From contig JAEUWP010000305.1 in the NCBI GenBank assembly GCA_018524725.1, positions 35,166-99,165 on the forward strand: a stretch of DNA of 64,000 bases, written 5' to 3'. The number at the start of each line of letters is the position of its first letter. Position 1 is the stretch's first letter. Position numbers and translations under genes: made by a program. The notes beneath the pieces are model-generated. The model worked only from the letters and a program-made list of their open reading frames with translations, had not been told where the DNA came from and searched no databases. This document shows positions 59,622 through 64,000 of this stretch, one piece after another. The DNA comes from Podaxis mareebaensis (lineage: Eukaryota; Basidiomycota; Agaricomycetes; Agaricales; Agaricaceae).

Positions 59622-62214
59622 GATTGTTGCGAGCAACCGATGTCTATGTTGTCCGGTTTATCTGTCGAACAGCCTTTATGCGTGGATACTTCGTACATAC
59701 GAACCTCCAAATCGCAGATACCGGAGCCGCAGATGTAGATATGACGTCATCAGATTGAGTCATCTGCAAACGCTTGGAAGACCAGCTCTATCAAGTGACC
59801 ACACACAGTGGTAGGTCGACATTTCCTCGGGGACAGCTACTTTCTCATAAATCTTCTTATTCTTACATATTCCGAGGTCATTGGAATGTTTAAAAGGACG
59901 ATAGAACCCAAAGGAAGCATGCGAGGACGCGGGACGCAGATTTCCCAAACCCGTTGAGCTGCGAACGAGTCAGATCGGGAGTGCATATTGAGTGGCATAA
60001 ATAGGATAAGCATGGTCTTGACGAATAAATACACATTGGCGAGAAGAGAAAGTTCCATCAACGGTGCATTCCACGGCGTGGCCATTGTCTCCCGGACCTT
60101 GCTGGCAGACAGTTCTCATCCGTAGGCGCTGTATATTCGAAGTGAGATCCTCGAAACATTAATAAGTACGGACAATAGGCTATACGAGATATGTGAGCAT
60201 TATAGAGAGGACGTCGTAATCGTCAATGCGACAATATCCGAGCGCGGACCTGTTATCCTGTGGATAGACTCACCCCTCACTTCCGCGGTTGGACACAGCC
60301 TCTGACAGGTCCTCGTTAACTACAACTCGGTCTAAATGTGTCCTATGTGGACCAACATTAGCAGTCGCAGCAATGACGTGTGGTTATACACCAACCTCAA
60401 GTCGATCTTAAGATATCAGGCTGCCGTTGCCGTTGCCAGTACTTAGTACTGAGTTTCGTTGACTCGCCCTCAGACATAATGTTAACCTTGCCGGGCGAAA
60501 GCGCTAGCCTGGGTCGGGACACCAAAGAACGTACGCCTCATACGCTGAAGAGCAAGAGCCTGGCTCAAGACATTTGTGACCTTAGACCACTGGACGACCT
60601 CCTGAGCCGAGAAAAGATATGCACGGAAAGGCGTAAGCATCGAATTGTCTGATCCACAATGCTGGGGCTCTACGAACCTTTGCATCTGTTCGAATGGTAA
60701 GTCAGTCAACTTTACACGGTCGACAGTGGGGAACGTTCTCACCTGCTCTCCCCGCTTAGAGCGGTCTGAGGGCTTAGTTCCTGCCATGGGTCCTTCACTT
60801 CTGCCTGTTTACTAACAAGCTACGAACCGAAGGGAAACATTTCGGACCATGGCTATCTGATCGTCTGACCACCTACCTTGTGTCGAGTTCACAACCTCGA
60901 TCCTCCTTCGCACCCAGATCTACCAGCAGTGGCACGAAACAGAGCAACTTCGGGTCACGCGAACTCTCCCTTCACTAATGAGAGTAGCATTACCAGAGAG
61001 CGCACGGGTTAGGAGTGTTGCCTCACGATATTGAGATATTGAATCCCATCTCTTCCTCTGTCGAGCCAGAGACACCTGCTGCTAGGTATGCTCGGGTCGC
61101 TGGTGAGGGTTCTGTTCAGACACGAGACGGTTCTGCTTGTTCTGCTTCTAGTGGTAGATCGAGAACTCATGGGCCTTTGAGACCTGGGTCGCGAGATTCC
61201 GCCCCACATTTGAGGTTGACTACGGTTGAAAACAGTGTATTTATTCAGGTGCCCGGCCTTGGAATGTTGCCGGAGTGGATTCTCTGACTCGTAGTCCAGC
61301 TTTGCGCATATATCTTGTTATCTTGTACTAGTGGCGAGTTACCAGTGTTCGACAGGACTCTTACCCTCAGTATGTTGATAGGGATCAGAAACCGCACCTT
61401 TCATGGGTCTGCCTTTAGGTGGGCGGTGATCCCCAGGTGTTCTTGAGCCACAGCTTATTGGCATCTGGCAAGGAGCACATATTAAATCCGATAAGAGAGG
61501 GGGTGCAAGCCAAGAAGAACATGTAGAAGAGCCACTTTAACTGCCTTGTGAGGTCATCGACGCAACGTTCGGGCAACAAATTGGGCTCCTTGTGAATGGG
61601 CTGATGAGGCTAAAGGATATGAGCGAACCTGGATTGGGAAAATGAAGGACATCAAGCTCATGTTTTTGACTAAATGCAGGACACACCACATTCGGTTGAT
61701 TTTAGCGATGTGGGGTGGGGGGTACATTGATGGTAATCAGGAGTATGAGGCTCTAGCTATCCATGGGACTTCCAAGACATCGGAGAAGGAATTGAAACAG
61801 GAAGCACAGCATAAGACACAGCATAGATCATGGACGATCATAGCAGAGAATTGAGTGGGCTGCTACGGAAACACCCGTCCTACGTGAGGTTGCAGGCTTC
61901 TCCGGAGGCTTTTCATTAAACACACTGATTGATCGGACAACACTCGGGCTCAGGGCATAGCCTGCACCGGTTTTGTGCCCATTGCAGACGTTCACCATGC
62001 AAATGAATCTTATAGTGGATGCATGCGGCTTAGACGGGCGGCGAGCCGAAAGATTGGTGTTATGGGACTCGCGCATCCTGTCAAGCAAGGTTTGGTGAAC
62101 TGCTGCGTCCATTCGCCTCGTGTATGTCATATAACCTACTTGATGCACTTTAGGCCCCAGGCTGTGAGTGTACGCCCCTTCTCTCTCTCGAATCCCTTCG
62201 TCATCGCATGTCCA
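59622..62214. other. intergenic 2.6 kb, only weak open frames
   Basis: A minus-strand frame at 60482-60787 (MAGTKPSDRSKRGEQ start) and a plus-strand frame ending at 61287 are protein-like in composition, but no family, intron logic or neighbouring homology supports them. No RNA gene seen. Confidence 0.35.
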
Positions 62215-63493
62215 ATGCTTCCCATTGTCCCTCAGTCTTTTGGCGATATAGTCGCTGCTGCCGAATTGGCCTTCAAGATCTACAAAGCTCTCAGTGACAG
62301 CGCGGGGTCGCCATATCAGTATCGGTGCCTGATAGAAGAGCTGAGTGCATTTCGTGGCTCCCTCGAATCTGCTGATGCTGCGATTCGTCGAACTCCTCTC
62401 AGTGGGGAAGCAGTCGTGGCTATTAAGGCCGAAGCACGCTTGTGTCGCGAATTGCTGCAGAAGTTCTGGGACCGTATCAGCCCATACGAAGGTCGCCTTA
62501 ATAGAGGTGGAATACGAGGCTTTTTAGGCAAGCTTCGATGGTACTTCGGCATGTCCGACGAGGTCAAAGGCTTCCGGTCCCGCCTTGCTGCACATCAACG
62601 AACGATCACGATATTCTTGGCGTCGCTGGAACTGTAGGTCTCCGTTGTTTGTATTAATCTTGCTAATCCTATGTTTTGTGCATTTTGCACCCACAGACGT
62701 GCAAATGCTCAGTATGCAGACGAGAATCAGCAGGCTTTGGCAACTTTGACAATAGCGGTGAACGAGCTACGCACAATACAGCGAGTGCAGGGACAACTAG
62801 CTCCATCTATCGGATACGATATTCAAAATGCGGTGATACTAGAGGATGCATTTGGGAGGACAATGCCGTTGCCGTTACAGTTCTGCTCCTCACCTGACGT
62901 GCGTGTTGATGTAGGAACTCTTTCGTATACTCAAGTGTAAGAGCAGGAGCTTCATCGAACGTTGATGCGCTGCTTCGAGGGGACGGTTGGGGAGCGGCAC
63001 GTCAAACAACGCAGGTATCGCATTACTACTGCAGATGGTAGGTTGACAGTCGGACCTAGGGAGTGGAGCTCTGTCGTGGAAACTGGAAGGAGGCTTGTGA
63101 TGAGTGTTGTTGTAACGAAGGTGGCACTTGGCGAAGCACTTGCTGAGCGTCAGAAGAATGCCTGTCCTCGTTGTTACGAAACAAATGTTGGTGTGATGAA
63201 GGATGGTGGTTGGTTAGAGTGGTACGTCGCATTAGTGATGTTTCATACTAATGCTCATTGGCACGCATATGGATAGCCGGCATTGCAAACGGCGTTTTAG
63301 ACAACAGACTGGCATCGTGCCGACTCTCACCCCGCCAGAGAAGAAAAAGGTTGCTGACTTTCGCAACGTGGTTGTTGTTCTTCTTAGACGTGTATGCTTA
63401 TACCATGAAATGATTTATTCTCCTTACTTATTTGCCATTCACCTGTCCAGCAGGTATGTGAAGCTGTACATTGAGTCCACATGGGCTTTCTGA
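62215..63493 (+). CDS. ubiquitin-like-domain / zinc-ribbon protein, 3' end unresolved
   Basis: This belongs to the large mushroom family with an N-terminal helical region and a ubiquitin-like domain. The ATG at 62215 gives MLPIVPQSFGDIVAAAELAF, then KIYKALSDSAGSPYQYRCLI, the family signature (SFGDIVA..L..K.Y.ALSDS). Exons: 62215-62633, 62697-62898, 62947-63221 and from 63277. The second half has EDAFGRTMPLPLQFC and RYRITTADGRLTVGPREWSS, and a zinc ribbon made of CPRC and, across the last intron, CRHC. After LTPPEKKKVADFRN the frame runs to TGA at 63491-63493 inside the 70-bp array. If GTATGC at 63392 is used as a donor, the gene instead splices into the array and its end lies outside the window. 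Confidence 0.75.
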
Positions 63494-64000
63494 CATCCAG
63501 TCTCCCTTTTCCCTGTCCAGGAGGTATGTGGAGCTGTGCATTGAGTCCACATGAGCTTTCTGACATCCAGTCTCCCTTTTCCCTGTCCAGCCGGTATGTG
63601 AAGCTGTGCATTGAGTCCACGTGAGCTTTCTGACATCCAGTCTCCCTTTTCCCTGTCCAGGAGGTATGTGAAGCTGTACATTGAGTCCACATGAGCTTTC
63701 TGACATCTAGTCTCCCTTTTCCCTGTCTAGGAGGTATGTGAAGCTGTGCATTGAGTCCACATGAGCTTTCTGACATCTGGTCTCCCTTTTCCCTGTCCAG
63801 GAGGTATGTGAAGCTGTGCATTGAGTCCACATGAGCTTTCTGACATGTAGTCCCCCTTTTCCCTGTCCAGTTGGTATGTGAAGCTGTGCATTGAGTCCAC
63901 ATGAGCTTTCTGACATCCAGTCCCCCTTTTCCCTGTCCAGTTGGTATGTGAAGCTGTGCATTGAGTCCACATGAGCTTTCTGACATCTAGTCTCCCTTTT
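63451..64000 (+). repeat. 70-bp tandem array with intron anatomy in every unit
   Basis: At least seven full 70-bp units and a partial eighth run off the window end, with the GGTATGTG landmark at exact 70-nt steps (63453, 63523, 63593 and so on). Each unit reads GTATGT, a CTGAC box about 37 nt in, a pyrimidine tract TCTCCCTTTTCCCTG and a terminal TCCAG or TCTAG, followed by three bases: CAG, GAG, CCG, GAG, GAG, GAG, TTG, TTG. Thus each unit equals a 67-nt GT-AG intron plus a 3-nt exon. Whether it is spliced is inference. The minus strand is open in all three frames across the array, which is a property of the unit and not evidence of a gene. Confidence 0.9.

Noticed and set aside
59837..60085. 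82-residue minus-strand frame with a hydrophobic N-terminus
   Set aside because: No homologue recognised and no continuing exons; it could be chance.
60482..60787. 101-residue minus-strand frame starting MAGTKPSDRSKRGEQ
   Set aside because: Composition is protein-like and an internal GTGAGA..CAG pair exists, but neither spliced nor unspliced form matches a family I know.
63384..63986. 200-residue minus-strand open frame across the 70-bp array
   Set aside because: The unit lacks stops in all three minus frames, so long frames arise automatically. It has no upstream exon, promoter or family similarity, and the plus strand has a better explanation.
63451..64000. CRISPR-like array
   Set aside because: Units are contiguous 70-bp near-identical repeats with no unique spacers, in a eukaryotic context.

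Overview
The window looks like an Agaricomycete (mushroom-type basidiomycete) nuclear genome; the species cannot be named from the sequence. The evidence is dense short introns (mostly about 45-65 nt), two FunK1 fungal-type kinases, a DUF6533-type membrane protein, an expanded intronless RNase H family, a fungal ubiquitin-like-domain/zinc-ribbon protein, and eukaryotic housekeeping genes (SEC24, ATP10, histone H2A, LSM8, VPS16, an SPX-EXS phosphate exporter). Gene models were spliced by hand from GT..AG signals and protein-family similarity, so exon edges are inferences unless stated.

Layout. 0-15 kb: a hAT-like MITE, then two tandem FunK1 kinase genes (+). Each is followed by SEC24 sequence on the minus strand, but only the right-hand unit has the whole SEC24; the left has a deleted 3' remnant. 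15-29.4 kb: ATP10 (-), histone H2A (+), a GT61-like glycosyltransferase (+), an MFS transporter (+), an RMD1/DUF155 protein (+), a small unknown gene (+) and LSM8 (-, three exons). 29.7-38.6 kb: a same-strand cluster of RNase HI-like genes, four intact and three decayed, with a poly(A) retro-insertion at one start codon and a pair of TA-flanked MITEs. 39-48.5 kb: a triose-phosphate-transporter-family carrier (+), a DUF6533-like membrane protein (-), a MAT2B-like methionine adenosyltransferase regulatory subunit (-) and an arrestin-like protein (+). 48.9-59.6 kb: VPS16 (+), an XPR1/SYG1-like SPX-EXS protein (-), a small secreted protein with two six-cysteine modules (+) and a type II haloacid-dehalogenase-like HAD protein (-). 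62.2-64 kb: a ubiquitin-like-domain/zinc-ribbon protein (+) that runs into a 70-bp tandem array.

The housekeeping genes serve separate processes: SEC24 in ER export, VPS16 in vacuole/endosome tethering, LSM8 in U6 snRNA binding, ATP10 in mitochondrial ATP synthase assembly and H2A in chromatin. They form no operon or pathway. The accessory parts (FunK1 pair, RNase H cluster, secreted cysteine protein, terminal array) show recent duplication, gene conversion, insertion and decay.

Two observations stand out. Every 70-bp unit of the terminal array has the anatomy of a complete 67-nt spliceosomal intron plus a 3-nt exon. A 107-residue secreted protein, recoverable only if two 7-nt micro-exons are accepted, contains two copies of a C-x10-C-x5-CC-x8-C-x3/5-C module.
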